DNA of 64,000 bases from Thiobacillus sp. (GTDB lineage Bacteria > Pseudomonadota > Gammaproteobacteria > Burkholderiales > Thiobacillaceae), in the NCBI GenBank assembly GCA_021166845.1, contig JAJPEP010000013.1:1-64000 (forward strand), written 5' to 3'. Below, piece by piece: positions 16,451 to 25,576 of this stretch; the first letter of the stretch is position 1; each line of letters starts with the position of its first letter. The notes under the pieces were generated by a model. It did no database searches. It saw nothing but the letters and a program-made list of their open reading frames with translations, and was not told the DNA's origin. The translations under genes were made by a program, and so were the position numbers.

Positions 16451-19400
16451 TCTGTACCCATAACCGGGTCGAATTACTCGAACGAGCGCTGGCTTCGCTC
16501 AATGCTGCAAAACGGCCCGCCATCCCGGTGCAAATCCTGGTGGCCGCGAATGCCTGTAGCGACGATACGGTTGCGAGAATGCAGGCATATCAGTCGCAAC
16601 AGATCGGCCGTGGCTGGCTACCGTTACGGCTGATCGAAGTGCCCACCCCCGGCAAGTCACATGCGCTCAATCGCGCGATCCCGGAAATCGACACCGAACT
16701 CACCGCGTTTGTCGATGACGATCACCGGGTCGATGAAAACTATCTGGTCGCCATCGAACAGGCGGCGCAAACCTGGCCGGATGCCGGACTGTATTGCGGC
16801 CGCATCCTGCCCGACTGGGACGGCAGCGAACCCGAATGGGTGCATGACAATGGGCCCTACCGGATTTATCCGCTTCCCATTCCGCGCTACGACCAGGCGG
16901 ACCAGCCCAAGACGATCACCGCCGAGGAAGGGCCCATCCCCGGCGGCGGCAATCTGGTGGTCCGCCGTCACGTATTTGAACTGGCCGGGGAGTTCTCCAC
17001 CGAACTGGGGCCGCACGGGCATGATCTGGGCGGCGGCGAGGACAGCGAATATGTGCTGCGCGCCATGAATCGCGGCGTGCGATGCCAATATACCCCGGAC
17101 ATGGTGCAGCACCATTACGTCGACAGCGAGCGGCTCCGGCTCGGTTATCTGCTGAAAAAAAGCTATCAGCGCACCCGCTCCACTTCACGCATTCACGGCA
17201 ACGGCCGGGTGCCGCTTTTCATGTGGCGCAAGCTTGCTGAATATGGGTTTCACAGCCTGTTCAGCCTGTCATGGGCCAGGCGCCGCTTCTACTGGATGCG
17301 GACAGCCGCCGCATTGGGCGAGGTCCAGGGGCGCCGTGAATCAGGTTTTCGTGGGCGAGGACTCGCCCTCCCCCCGGACCGCGGCATGCTGGGCGTTGAG
17401 GTCCTGGCACTGCTCGCCGGCGCCAGCGGCCTCATCGCCTGGATTGTCGCCGGCGACGCGCGCTGGGCCGGCATCCTGCCCGCACTAGGCGTCGCCGGCG
17501 TGGGGGCCGCAGCGTTGCTCGCCAAATCGCTGCTCGATTTTTCCCAGACCGGGCCGCGCATGCGCGAGGAAGTGCTCACCCATTACCGGCGCCACACCCT
17601 GTTTGCACTGGCACGCCTGACCGCCTGGGCGTTCGCGCTGATGCTGTTCACCGGCGGCGCGGGGGTGTTGCTGTACTTCATGCTCAACACCGTGCTCGGC
17701 GCGCCGTGGTCGACGGGCCTGGCCTTCATTGCCGCCATCCTGGGCGTGCTGGGCGCGTTCTCGCTGCAATTCATCCGCAAGCTGCGCTTCAACCCCGGCC
17801 TGCTGGTGGCATCGATGCACTACCGCATGAGCCGGCTGTACAGACTCTGGCAGTGGATGACCCCTGCCTTCATCACGGCCCTGCAATGGAGCGCCATGGG
17901 CCTGGTCGGACTGCTGTTCGCGGCCGCCAGCTGGCAGTTGTCGAAGGAGGGGCGTATCGGCGACCTGATGGCGCTGTGGGCTGCCATGCTGTTTGTTGCA
18001 GGAACCATCGCCTGGGCAGGCTGGCAGCCGCAGGCGCGCGCGCCGCGCAAACAGCCGGTGCGCGCAGCCGATGCGCCGCCCAACATCCTGATGATCGGCT
18101 CCGACACGCTGCGTGCCGACCGGCTGGGCGCGCTGGGCTACCATCGCGCGCTGACGCCGAACATCGATGCGCTGGCCGCGGCCGGTGCCCTGTTTGCCAA
18201 CTGCTACGTGCCATGCGCGCGTACCGCCCCCAGCCTGATCTCGATGCTGACCGGCACCTGGCCACATACCCACGGCGTTCGCGACAATTTCGTCAATGAT
18301 GAGGACACGCGGCTGAAGGTGGATGCCCTGCCCACGCTGCTGAAACAGGGGGGCTATCGCACCGCTGCGCTGTCGGACTGGTGCGGTAGCGACATGGGAA
18401 AGTTTTCCTTCGGTTTTGATTACACCGACCTGCCGGAAGACCAATGGAACCTGAAGTACCTGATTCGCCAGGGCCCCAAGGACCTGCGCCTGTACCTGTC
18501 CCTGTTCACCCACAACCGGCTGGGACGGCTGCTGCTGCCCGAGCTGTACTATCTGGGCGGGGTGCCGCTGACGCAGCCTATGGGCCGCCGCGCGCGGCGG
18601 CTGGTGTCGCGCCTGGCGGAAAACCCACAGCCGTTTTTTCTGAACGTGTTCTATTCCACCACTCACCCGCCGTTTGCATCGGAATGGCCGTGGTACACGC
18701 GCTTTGCCGACCCGAGGTATGCGGGCGAATCCAAGTTCGCCATGGCGCGGCTCACCGACCCGTTCGATATCATCCGCCGCCAGGGCGCGCCCAGGAAAGA
18801 ATTCGACCTCGATCAGATCATCGATCTGTACGACGGCTGCGTGGCGGAGTTCGACGACGAAGTGGGCAAGATGCTGGCCCATCTTGAAACCTGCGGCCTG
18901 GCCGGCAACACCATCGTCGTCGTCTATTCCGATCACGGCATGGAGTTTTTCGAGCACGACACCTGGGGCCAGGGCAACTCGGCCGTCGGCGAAGCCAGCC
19001 CGCGCATCCCGCTGGTGATCCGCGATCCGCGCCTGCCCGCCAAGGGAAAAACAGACCAGGTGGTGCGCTCGATCGACCTGGCGCCCACCCTGCTGGAACT
19101 CGCCGGCCAGCCATCGGCCACGGCAATGGACGGGGTATCGCTTGCGGAATGCCTGACGGGGAACCATGCCTGTCCCGAACTCGACGCCTTCAACGAAACC
19201 GGAATCTGGATCGCCGACATTCCCGGCCTGCCCGACGATCACCAGCGCTACCCGGATTTGCTGGAACTCATGGAAGCACCCGACCGTGCCAGCGGCACCC
19301 TGGCGATCAAGCCCGAATACTGCGAAGCCATCCTCGTTGCCAAAGACCGCATGATCCGGCGCGGCCGCTGGAAACTGGTGTATCAACCGCTGGAAACAGG

Positions 19401-19602
19401 CCACGCGCTCCAGTTGTTCGATCTGGCAAGCGACCCCGCCTGCATGCACAACGTCCTCGCCCAACAAGCCGAAATCGCCCAATCCCTGTGGCAGCAGCTC
19501 GGCGAGTGGATAAAACGGGAAGAGCGTGTGTCCACTCTCGGCGGCCAAATGCATCTATATACAGAAGATGCTCCGAATATCCGTCGTCATCCCCACGCAT
19601 AA
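16426..19602 (+). CDS. GT2 glycosyltransferase - membrane - sulfatase-fold fusion protein
   Basis: The 1058-residue protein joins two enzyme types. Residues 1-300 are a GT2 domain (TLLICTHNR at 6-14, DDDH at 97-100, GGGEDSEYVLR at 202-212). Residues about 322-535 hold five to six hydrophobic segments. Residues about 552-1035 are an alkaline-phosphatase/sulfatase-superfamily domain (NILMIGSDTLRAD at 553-565, LTGTWPHTHGV at 608-618, YSDHGMEFF at 834-842). The formylglycine site of true sulfatases (C/S-x-P-S-R) reads T600-A-P-S-L604 here, so a formylglycine nucleophile cannot form. A threonine could serve as in phosphoethanolamine or phosphoglycerol transferases. If the helices place the C-terminal domain outside, it would modify a glycan in the periplasm. 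The start overlaps the sulfotransferase by 25 bases. Confidence 0.88.
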   Translation: MDAALTLLICTHNRVELLERALASLNAAKRPAIPVQILVAANACSDDTVARMQAYQSQQIGRGWLPLRLIEVPTPGKSHALNRAIPEIDTELTAFVDDDHRVDENYLVAIEQAAQTWPDAGLYCGRILPDWDGSEPEWVHDNGPYRIYPLPIPRYDQADQPKTITAEEGPIPGGGNLVVRRHVFELAGEFSTELGPHGHDLGGGEDSEYVLRAMNRGVRCQYTPDMVQHHYVDSERLRLGYLLKKSYQRTRSTSRIHGNGRVPLFMWRKLAEYGFHSLFSLSWARRRFYWMRTAAALGEVQGRRESGFRGRGLALPPDRGMLGVEVLALLAGASGLIAWIVAGDARWAGILPALGVAGVGAAALLAKSLLDFSQTGPRMREEVLTHYRRHTLFALARLTAWAFALMLFTGGAGVLLYFMLNTVLGAPWSTGLAFIAAILGVLGAFSLQFIRKLRFNPGLLVASMHYRMSRLYRLWQWMTPAFITALQWSAMGLVGLLFAAASWQLSKEGRIGDLMALWAAMLFVAGTIAWAGWQPQARAPRKQPVRAADAPPNILMIGSDTLRADRLGALGYHRALTPNIDALAAAGALFANCYVPCARTAPSLISMLTGTWPHTHGVRDNFVNDEDTRLKVDALPTLLKQGGYRTAALSDWCGSDMGKFSFGFDYTDLPEDQWNLKYLIRQGPKDLRLYLSLFTHNRLGRLLLPELYYLGGVPLTQPMGRRARRLVSRLAENPQPFFLNVFYSTTHPPFASEWPWYTRFADPRYAGESKFAMARLTDPFDIIRRQGAPRKEFDLDQIIDLYDGCVAEFDDEVGKMLAHLETCGLAGNTIVVVYSDHGMEFFEHDTWGQGNSAVGEASPRIPLVIRDPRLPAKGKTDQVVRSIDLAPTLLELAGQPSATAMDGVSLAECLTGNHACPELDAFNETGIWIADIPGLPDDHQRYPDLLELMEAPDRASGTLAIKPEYCEAILVAKDRMIRRGRWKLVYQPLETGHALQLFDLASDPACMHNVLAQQAEIAQSLWQQLGEWIKREERVSTLGGQMHLYTEDAPNIRRHPHA

Positions 19603-20587
19603 TCGACCAGGATTGCTTCGCGAGGCCGTAGCCAGCATACAGAATCAGACATACCCTGACTGGGAGATCGTGATTGTGGACGATGGCTCGCAGCCGCCGG
19701 TAGACGCGGAATCTCTGCGGAAGGATTTTGGTTCGCGGATTCAGGTGGTGCGGAACGAGCGGCCCCTGAAGCAGCCGTATGCGCGGAATCAAGGCGTGCA
19801 GGCGGCGACCGGGGACGTGCTCATTCATCTTGACGATGACGACCTTCTTGCGCCGAAAGCATTGGAAATGGGTCTGGCCGCCCTTGAAAGCGATCACTCG
19901 CTTGAACTCGTCTATCTTGGCGTCCAGGGCTTCGGCAAAAGGGCGGCCCATTTTGATGAATCGCAGAAGCAGGCGATGCAGGCCGTACTCGGCCGGGCCA
20001 AAGGGCGTGAAACGCAAAGTGGCGTCATACGATTCGGCCCCGAACTGTTCGCGGCACTGCTCTACTCCGTCCCAATGGCGTTTCAACGATCCATCGAGTA
20101 TCGCAAGACCTGGAACAAAGTAAGCGCGCTGCGCCGGCGCGCCTATATGCGTGACCCGGATATCACGGACGAAGAGCAGGCGATGCGCAGGCTGCGGCCA
20201 CCGCTGCGAGAATCCGAATGGGCCCTATATGCCGCCGCATGCTGCAATACCGCCCTGCTTTTGGAACCCGTGTATCTGCAGCGATGTGAAACGCAAGGCT
20301 ATTTCTCGGTGGCCGCGCAAAGAGAGCGGGCAGTGCTGTCCGGGATTGATATCAAGGCGCACCTTCTTGAGGCAACCAATGGAATTGCCGACTTCGGTCA
20401 TTGGGGAGGCGAGATCCGAAGGAGTCTGGCTTCGGCGTACTTTGACCAGTCCTACTTCTATTTTCAAAATGGCCGGCGTTTTCCCGCCTACCGGGCACTG
20501 TTCAATGCGCTGAAGACCCACCCGGCCGCATCGTATCTGAAGTTCGGTCTGCGAATGCTGCTGCCGCGCGGCAGAGTCCCGGATTAG
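19568..20587 (+). CDS. GT2-family glycosyltransferase
   Basis: The 339-residue GT-A protein starts at an ATG whose first residues already match the fold (RISVVIPTHNRPGLL). It then shows IVDDGS (36-41) and an acidic DDDD (89-92) at the metal site. The first 35 bases overlap the 3' end of the fusion gene in another frame. A slightly longer frame from 19526 exists but adds no family-like sequence. The region after residue 150 is not familiar. It is likely to be cytoplasmic and to serve the same glycan. Confidence 0.86.
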   Translation: MLRISVVIPTHNRPGLLREAVASIQNQTYPDWEIVIVDDGSQPPVDAESLRKDFGSRIQVVRNERPLKQPYARNQGVQAATGDVLIHLDDDDLLAPKALEMGLAALESDHSLELVYLGVQGFGKRAAHFDESQKQAMQAVLGRAKGRETQSGVIRFGPELFAALLYSVPMAFQRSIEYRKTWNKVSALRRRAYMRDPDITDEEQAMRRLRPPLRESEWALYAAACCNTALLLEPVYLQRCETQGYFSVAAQRERAVLSGIDIKAHLLEATNGIADFGHWGGEIRRSLASAYFDQSYFYFQNGRRFPAYRALFNALKTHPAASYLKFGLRMLLPRGRVPD

Positions 20588-20609
20588 GTTTCGTGATTGG
20601 AGGAAGAAA

Positions 20610-21311
20610 ATGAAAGGTGAGTTCATTGCAACGAGGCTTGCCGCGGCAGGCCAGACTTTGCTGGGGAACCCGGGCGAACTGCGGTTTGCGCCGACATGGC
20701 TGTACTCGCTATTGCCTGGACACGGACCCGTGGCGGACCACCGTCCGTGGATGAATTTCAGGGTCATCAAGTGGCTGGAATCCACCCTGAAACCCGGGAT
20801 GCGCGTTTTTGAATATGGGTCGGGAGGATCAACGCTTTTTCTCGCGGAGCGTGTCGCACACGTGGTGAGCATTGAGCACGACGAAGGTTTCCATGCGTTC
20901 ATGACGAAACGGCTTCAGCATGAGGCGGCGCCGAACTGCACCTACCTGCTTAGCCCCCCCAAGCCAATGGAATCGGGTGGGGTTCCGCCCTATGGATGCG
21001 ACAGTTTTTCCTCCGACTGGCCAACGCAGAGAAGCATGAGCTTCGAAGCCTATGTCAGAACGATCGATGACTATCCGGACGGGAGCTTCGACCTCGTAAC
21101 GGTCGATGGCAGGGCGAGGCCCTCGTGCGCAATGCGCGCCCTGCCCAAGATCAAGGAAGGCGGGTGGCTGCTGGTGGACAACATGGAAAGATCGCGCTAC
21201 GCGATCATCCGGAACCTTCTGGCGCCACACCAATCCCTTGATTTTTTCGGTGTGGTACCGTATGAAATTCGCCCCCAACGCACCACTGTCTGGCGGATCG
21301 CCGCTCACTAA
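20610..21311 (+). CDS. SAM-methyltransferase-like protein
   Basis: The 233-residue soluble protein has a class I SAM motif, VFEYGSGGST near residues 66-75, SIEHD at the end of the second strand, and DLVTVDGRAR near 160-169. It ends the plus-strand glycan cluster. The Shine-Dalgarno GGAGG lies seven bases before the ATG, the best in this region. It may methylate a sugar (for example as a chain-terminating cap of the kind Wzt C-terminal domains recognise), but this is inference. It converges with the TPR gene on the other strand; the 47-base gap shows no terminator hairpin. Confidence 0.7.
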   Translation: MKGEFIATRLAAAGQTLLGNPGELRFAPTWLYSLLPGHGPVADHRPWMNFRVIKWLESTLKPGMRVFEYGSGGSTLFLAERVAHVVSIEHDEGFHAFMTKRLQHEAAPNCTYLLSPPKPMESGGVPPYGCDSFSSDWPTQRSMSFEAYVRTIDDYPDGSFDLVTVDGRARPSCAMRALPKIKEGGWLLVDNMERSRYAIIRNLLAPHQSLDFFGVVPYEIRPQRTTVWRIAAH

Positions 21312-21358
21312 TGGATTCACTAATGGATGCGCGCTTACGGGCAAACTGAACTTCCAGT

Positions 21359-22096
21359 TCAATCAGGACAGAATCGGCAGTAAGGATTGGTCGGCGAGCC
21401 GATTGGGGGTTCGGCGACGGGCTCTACCGGCGCAAGCGGAGCTATGGTTGGGCTTGCTGCAGACTCAACCGAACTTGGGATGGGGGTAGGCGGCTCTTCC
21501 AGTTTTGCGGCCTCGGCTTCGATGGCCGGCTTTGGTTCGATGGGCTCGGGATACGGCAGCTTGCCGCCCAATTCCGTGTAGCGGCGTTTTAGCCCTCTTG
21601 AGTCAGGATGGCGTCGCATACCTTCAGTGGCCATTTCTAATGCCTTTGCCTTGTTGTTTATCTCCATATAATGGTCTGCCAATGCTTGATACGCATCTGG
21701 AGAACCAACTTCATAACGAAGTGCTTTGTTGAATTCGGCAACAGCTTCAGCTTTTTTTCCCAGTAATTTCAAGGCCCGTGCCTTGTTAACGTGTACCTCA
21801 CCACGCATGACGTAATCTTCCTTGGTATGACTCAACACGTAATCAAAGTTATTGATGGCCACACCTAATTTATAATTCATGTCCGACTTATTACCCATAG
21901 CGGAATAGGCTCGATTCAGAAAACGCAGGCCAGAGCAATAGTGGTGCATGTGCATTGTGTTTTCGTCACGTTCTCCCAGCCGGGAATAAACCCGGGCTTG
22001 GCACATTTCCGCCTCAGCCGGAGTCGGTGCAAACGGCTCTACTGCCCAAGCAGGCATGGCTGTCAGCAGCAGCGCCCCGATCAAGTAATTCTTCAT
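21359..22096 (-). CDS. Exported TPR protein with proline-rich C-terminus
   Basis: The 245-residue protein has a signal peptide (residues 1-18, ending PAWA), then helices that look like about three tetratricopeptide repeats (roughly 70-165, e.g. HVNKARALKLLGKKAEAVAEFNKAL and AYQALADHYMEINNKAKAL). A linker rich in P, E and A follows (about 180-235), and the protein ends in NPYCRFCPD, a CxxC tail. TPR proteins mediate protein contacts; an envelope scaffold for glycan assembly is possible. Its ATG overlaps the stop of the upstream GT4 gene, so it is the last gene of the minus-strand operon. The DNA is more A+T-rich than its neighbours. I do not recognise a named family. Confidence 0.7.
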   Translation of the reverse strand: MKNYLIGALLLTAMPAWAVEPFAPTPAEAEMCQARVYSRLGERDENTMHMHHYCSGLRFLNRAYSAMGNKSDMNYKLGVAINNFDYVLSHTKEDYVMRGEVHVNKARALKLLGKKAEAVAEFNKALRYEVGSPDAYQALADHYMEINNKAKALEMATEGMRRHPDSRGLKRRYTELGGKLPYPEPIEPKPAIEAEAAKLEEPPTPIPSSVESAASPTIAPLAPVEPVAEPPIGSPTNPYCRFCPD

Positions 22097-23256
22097 GTTT
22101 TGTCACTCCTCGTCATTTTTTGGGATAGGGCAAGCGTCTTTTTCGCTACCCTTTCCCATGCAAATTCCATCTGTACGCGCTTCCAGCCGCTTTGCCCAAT
22201 TTTCATAGCGTCATCTTTTTCAGACAGCAATCGGGTCAAACCAATTGCCACGGTCTCGACCGAGGCGCCGTCCACCCTGAGTCCAGTCTGCTCATGCAGC
22301 ACCGCCGACCCGGTTCCGCCCGCCTCTCCAGCCAGGCTGGGCTTGCCACAGGCCGCCGCTTCGATGAACACCATGCCGAAGCCTTCGTTGTCGCCGTTGA
22401 TGTCGCGGTTGGGCATGGCCAAAACATCGCAGGCATTCATCCAGCGCGGCAGGTCGGCCTCGCTCACGGCGCCTATGCGATGAACGATGCCTTGTGCATT
22501 ATGTTCCGCGACCAGGCCGTCGAGATAGTCCGCATCTTCACCGATGCCGGCGATGACGTAGCGCAGCGGGGTGCCTTCGGCGCGTAATTTCGCGACGGCG
22601 CGGATCACCTGGTCGAAGCCCTTGCGGCGCGACAGGCGTCCGACCGAGAAGACCAGTTTTTCATCGGGGCGGATGCCGAGGCTTTCGCGCAGACCCGTGG
22701 TGTCGAGGCCTGGGCGGAAGACCGACACGTCGACGCCCGGGTAGATGATGGTGATATGCGCCGGATCGATGCCCATTTCCAGCAATGTGTCGCGCGTATG
22801 CTCGCTGTTGGCGACCACCCTGTCGGCATGGCGCAGGGCGAAGCGCATGGCCTTGAATTTTCCGCCGCGTCCCCACGTGGTGAGTTCCTCTCCATGCGCA
22901 TAGATCGCCACCGGACGAAACGTCAGCCGCGCCACGGCCCATGCGACCAGGCCTTCGGGCAGGGCGCGGAAGGCGTGGATGGCATCGAAGCGGTGGGTGA
23001 GCGCCAGCGCCAGCGACTTGAAGAAGAAGCGCGCGTACATCGCCAGGGACTCGGGGCGCAGCCAGGGGATGCGCTTGAGGTCGAGGCGGTGGATGGCATT
23101 TGGATGCGCCGCGTCGACCGCGTCCGCACCCGGCACGTCGGCGGTGACGATGTGGATTTCCTTGCCGCCCAGGCGCTTGTAGACCTCGGCTGCCCACACG
23201 GCGGTGCCGCCCTTGGTGGGGAGGAAGAGCTCAGTGAGGACGAGCAGGCGGTTCAT
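22093..23256 (-). CDS. GT4-family glycosyltransferase
   Basis: The 387-residue GT-B enzyme begins LLVLTELFLPTKGGTAVWA (acceptor loop). It has VFSVGRLSRRKGFDQVI at the start of the donor domain and NEGFGMVFIEAAACGKP as the EX7E donor motif, followed by GEAGGTGSAV. It belongs to the mannosyl/glucosyl transferase-like part of GT4, but the donor is unknown. It lies 92 bases downstream of a GT2 gene and overlaps the TPR gene by four bases. Confidence 0.9.
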   Translation of the reverse strand: MNRLLVLTELFLPTKGGTAVWAAEVYKRLGGKEIHIVTADVPGADAVDAAHPNAIHRLDLKRIPWLRPESLAMYARFFFKSLALALTHRFDAIHAFRALPEGLVAWAVARLTFRPVAIYAHGEELTTWGRGGKFKAMRFALRHADRVVANSEHTRDTLLEMGIDPAHITIIYPGVDVSVFRPGLDTTGLRESLGIRPDEKLVFSVGRLSRRKGFDQVIRAVAKLRAEGTPLRYVIAGIGEDADYLDGLVAEHNAQGIVHRIGAVSEADLPRWMNACDVLAMPNRDINGDNEGFGMVFIEAAACGKPSLAGEAGGTGSAVLHEQTGLRVDGASVETVAIGLTRLLSEKDDAMKIGQSGWKRVQMEFAWERVAKKTLALSQKMTRSDKT

Positions 23257-23348
23257 GGTTATCGGTTTAATGATCTAGCTGGGTCGCCACGGCCCCTTGG
23301 GCCTCGCGATGACGAAGCAACCCAGGCGTGCAGATTGTTCATAGCACA

Positions 23349-24275
23349 TCACCCCCTGATCATCGAGAGGATGTCGCGCAGGGCTCGCCAATTGGGGCGC
23401 ACGGTTATGGCGGGCAGCACGGCCTTGACTGCGGCGATGCGCTGGCCGTTTTTGCTCAAGGCGCAGCCGAGGTTGTAACGGGCGCTTTGCATCCTATCCG
23501 CCACGCCCTGCCGGACCGGCGACGGAAAGTTCTTCGCCAGCCGGGAAAGGTCGATCAGCGTACGCACGTTCTCGCGTTGCGCCGCCACCGGGTCGCGGCG
23601 GGTGGCGCTGCCGCCGTGGATCACGTAGACGCCGAGGCTCTGGCAGACCACGCCGATGCGGCGGCTCTTCGCCACCAGCCGGGTCAGAAAGTGCACGTCT
23701 TCGCACACCTTGTAGCCAATGGGGTAGCCGCCCAGCTCGATGAAGCGCGCGCGCGGCACCGACAGCGTGTGGGTGTCGCCGAAGTGGTCGGCGACGAAGG
23801 CGGCGATCTCGGCGGGGGTTTCGATCACCACCCGCGCCGCGCCCCCAGCCTTGTTCAGCATCGTGCGGCCCGACTCGTGCTGCGCCATCGAGGTGCCGAG
23901 CAGGGCGCCGGCTTCGTCGCGGTATTCGTAATCGCCGGTCAGGCAATCGAGCGCCGCGTCCTCGGCGATCCACTCGGCATGCAGCTTGATGCGGTCGGGG
24001 GCATACCAGTCGTCGGCGTCGAGAAACGCCAGCCAGTCGCCGGTTGCGGCTGCCGCGCCGGCGTTGCGGGCGACCGAGACGCCGCTGTTTTTTTGCCGGA
24101 TCAGGCGCACGCCGTCGAAGCCGGCCGCGATTTCCGCGGTGGCATCGGTCGAGCCGTCGTCTACGACGATGATTTCGTGCGCCGGCCAGTTTTGCGCGCG
24201 CACCGATTCGATGGCGCGCGCCAGCGTGGCGGCGGAATTGAAGGCGGGGATGACGACCGAGAAGCGCGGGTTCAT
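23349..24275 (-). CDS. GT2-family glycosyltransferase
   Basis: The 308-residue GT-A protein shows FSVVIPAFNSAATL, VVDDGSTDA (37-45) and DADD (86-89). Its ATG overlaps the stop of the deacetylase-like gene upstream (ATGA), which couples the two. It has no membrane helices. It is a cytoplasmic sugar transferase for the product of this minus-strand operon; specificity is unknown. Confidence 0.89.
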   Translation of the reverse strand: MNPRFSVVIPAFNSAATLARAIESVRAQNWPAHEIIVVDDGSTDATAEIAAGFDGVRLIRQKNSGVSVARNAGAAAATGDWLAFLDADDWYAPDRIKLHAEWIAEDAALDCLTGDYEYRDEAGALLGTSMAQHESGRTMLNKAGGAARVVIETPAEIAAFVADHFGDTHTLSVPRARFIELGGYPIGYKVCEDVHFLTRLVAKSRRIGVVCQSLGVYVIHGGSATRRDPVAAQRENVRTLIDLSRLAKNFPSPVRQGVADRMQSARYNLGCALSKNGQRIAAVKAVLPAITVRPNWRALRDILSMIRG

Positions 24276-25465
24276 GCGCGGCCTCCCAGCAAAGCCAGCG
24301 GCAAGGCCAGGCCGCTTAATTGCGACAGGCGGCGAAAACGCGGGATTTCGTCCAGCCGCGCGCGCCAGGCGGCGAGCCGCGGCCTGAGCCGGGTCTCGAT
24401 CCAGGCCGGGTCGCGCTGCCGGATCGCGCGCGCGAGTTCGATCGGGGCGGCAAAGCGCAGGTCGGGACAGTTTGCGAGGGCTTCGCGCAGGCCGGTTTCG
24501 AGGGCGGCAAGGCTGGCGCCCGACGCCTGCAGGAAATTGAAGCGGTGGGTCTCGACCAGGCAGGCGCGTCCCTGCCGGGTGCGCGCCTGCAGGCCGTCAA
24601 CCAGGCGCTGCGGCGCATGTCCCAGCGCCGGCTCGAAATACACGTCGCGCACCAGCCAGGTTTGACCTGAGAGTGAACGCTCGCCTGTCAGCATGGTGGC
24701 ATCCACGCAGCCCGGTTGGCCGGCGTCATTGCGGCAGGTGGCGCGGCGGCCAGGGGTGATGATCGCCTCGACGCCGGTCTGCGCCCAGGCGGCTTCGACG
24801 GCGTCGTTCCAGATGAAGGTGGTGGCGACAGCCACCTGCGGCGCGCTGCCGAACAGGGCCTGGTAGTCGTGTGCTTCGGTGGCTGCGGCCTGGCGGATCG
24901 CGTCGGGCGTCAGCGCGTGCGACGGCAGGCTGCTTGCATCGACCCAGCGGCTTTGCAGGGGCGAAGGCAGGTTTTCGGTGGGCGCGGGGTCGGGGGCGGT
25001 GAGCCAGTCGCGAACGATCGGGTTGTCCTGCGCTGCCGCCATCAGCGCGGGCGGCCAGTAATGGCACTGTCCGTGCAGCTGCGGGGCGAATACGCCGGAC
25101 CGGATGCCGGCCTGGATGGCCGCGCGCACGGCGTCGAAGTGGGGATCGGACAGGGGCAGCGCGTGGTATTCGGTGCAGTGGGTGGCGGCGATGCGGGGGC
25201 CGTCTGGGACCTCCAGGATGACGCCGAGGGTCATGACTGCCGGCCGGCCGCGCTGGTCGCGGATGCCTTGCAGGGTGCCGGCCAGGCGCGTCAATGCGTC
25301 GGCCTGCTGCAAGGGGCCGGCGCCCCAGTCGTCGCTTTCGACGATGAGGACGGGGCGGCGCAGGACGGGTTCGCGCCAGCGGGCGGCGAGCGGGCTTGCG
25401 AAGGCGAGCAGGACGGCGGCCCATAGCAGGAGGATGGCGGCTAGGGCGAGGGCCGGCATCGTCAC
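24272..25465 (-). CDS. Membrane-anchored polysaccharide-deacetylase-like protein
   Basis: The 397-residue protein has one N-terminal hydrophobic helix (about 4-25) and then a sequence that looks like a divergent NodB/glycoside-hydrolase-deacetylase barrel. ESDDWG (43-48) would supply the catalytic/metal aspartates and HGQCHYWP (131-138) the H-x3-H metal pair. Late motifs of the family are hard to see, so activity is uncertain. The helix would tether the domain to the outer face of the inner membrane. It is followed by GT2 (ATGA overlap) and lies 111 bases downstream of a sulfotransferase gene. Confidence 0.65.
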   Translation of the reverse strand: MTMPALALAAILLLWAAVLLAFASPLAARWREPVLRRPVLIVESDDWGAGPLQQADALTRLAGTLQGIRDQRGRPAVMTLGVILEVPDGPRIAATHCTEYHALPLSDPHFDAVRAAIQAGIRSGVFAPQLHGQCHYWPPALMAAAQDNPIVRDWLTAPDPAPTENLPSPLQSRWVDASSLPSHALTPDAIRQAAATEAHDYQALFGSAPQVAVATTFIWNDAVEAAWAQTGVEAIITPGRRATCRNDAGQPGCVDATMLTGERSLSGQTWLVRDVYFEPALGHAPQRLVDGLQARTRQGRACLVETHRFNFLQASGASLAALETGLREALANCPDLRFAAPIELARAIRQRDPAWIETRLRPRLAAWRARLDEIPRFRRLSQLSGLALPLALLGGRA

Positions 25466-25485
25466 CGGGGCGCCTCCTTCATGAC

Positions 25486-25554
25486 GTCATTCCGGCGGAC
25501 GCCGGAATCCAGTTTGACAAGAGCGCTGGATTGCCGCGCTTCGCTCGCAACGAT
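25486..25554. repeat. Dispersed palindromic repeat
   Basis: The gap between two minus-strand genes contains GTCATTCCGGCGGACGCCGG followed by AATCCAG, then CTGGATTGCCGCGCTTCGCT. The second half matches the arm of the inverted repeat at 35087-35191, and the first half matches the short palindrome at 26697-26718 (GATTCCGGC...GGAATGAC). This is a mosaic of two widely dispersed intergenic repeat families. Confidence 0.65.
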
Positions 25555-25576
25555 ATTGGGGATGCCAGCACGCCCA

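Noticed and set aside
19019-19400. Possible frameshift or pseudogene at the end of the fusion protein
   Set aside because: The frame is continuous to 19602 and the C-terminal part still follows sulfatase-fold order; the long overlap with the next gene is simply a compact arrangement.
17485-19554. Long 689-residue minus-strand frame opposite the fusion gene
   Set aside because: It is an antisense shadow caused by high GC; it is rich in Q, R, H and G and has no domain pattern, while the plus strand has clear motifs.
23328-24665. 445-residue plus-strand frame opposite the GT2 and deacetylase-like genes
   Set aside because: Low-complexity arginine/alanine/histidine-rich shadow; the minus strand carries GT2 motifs.
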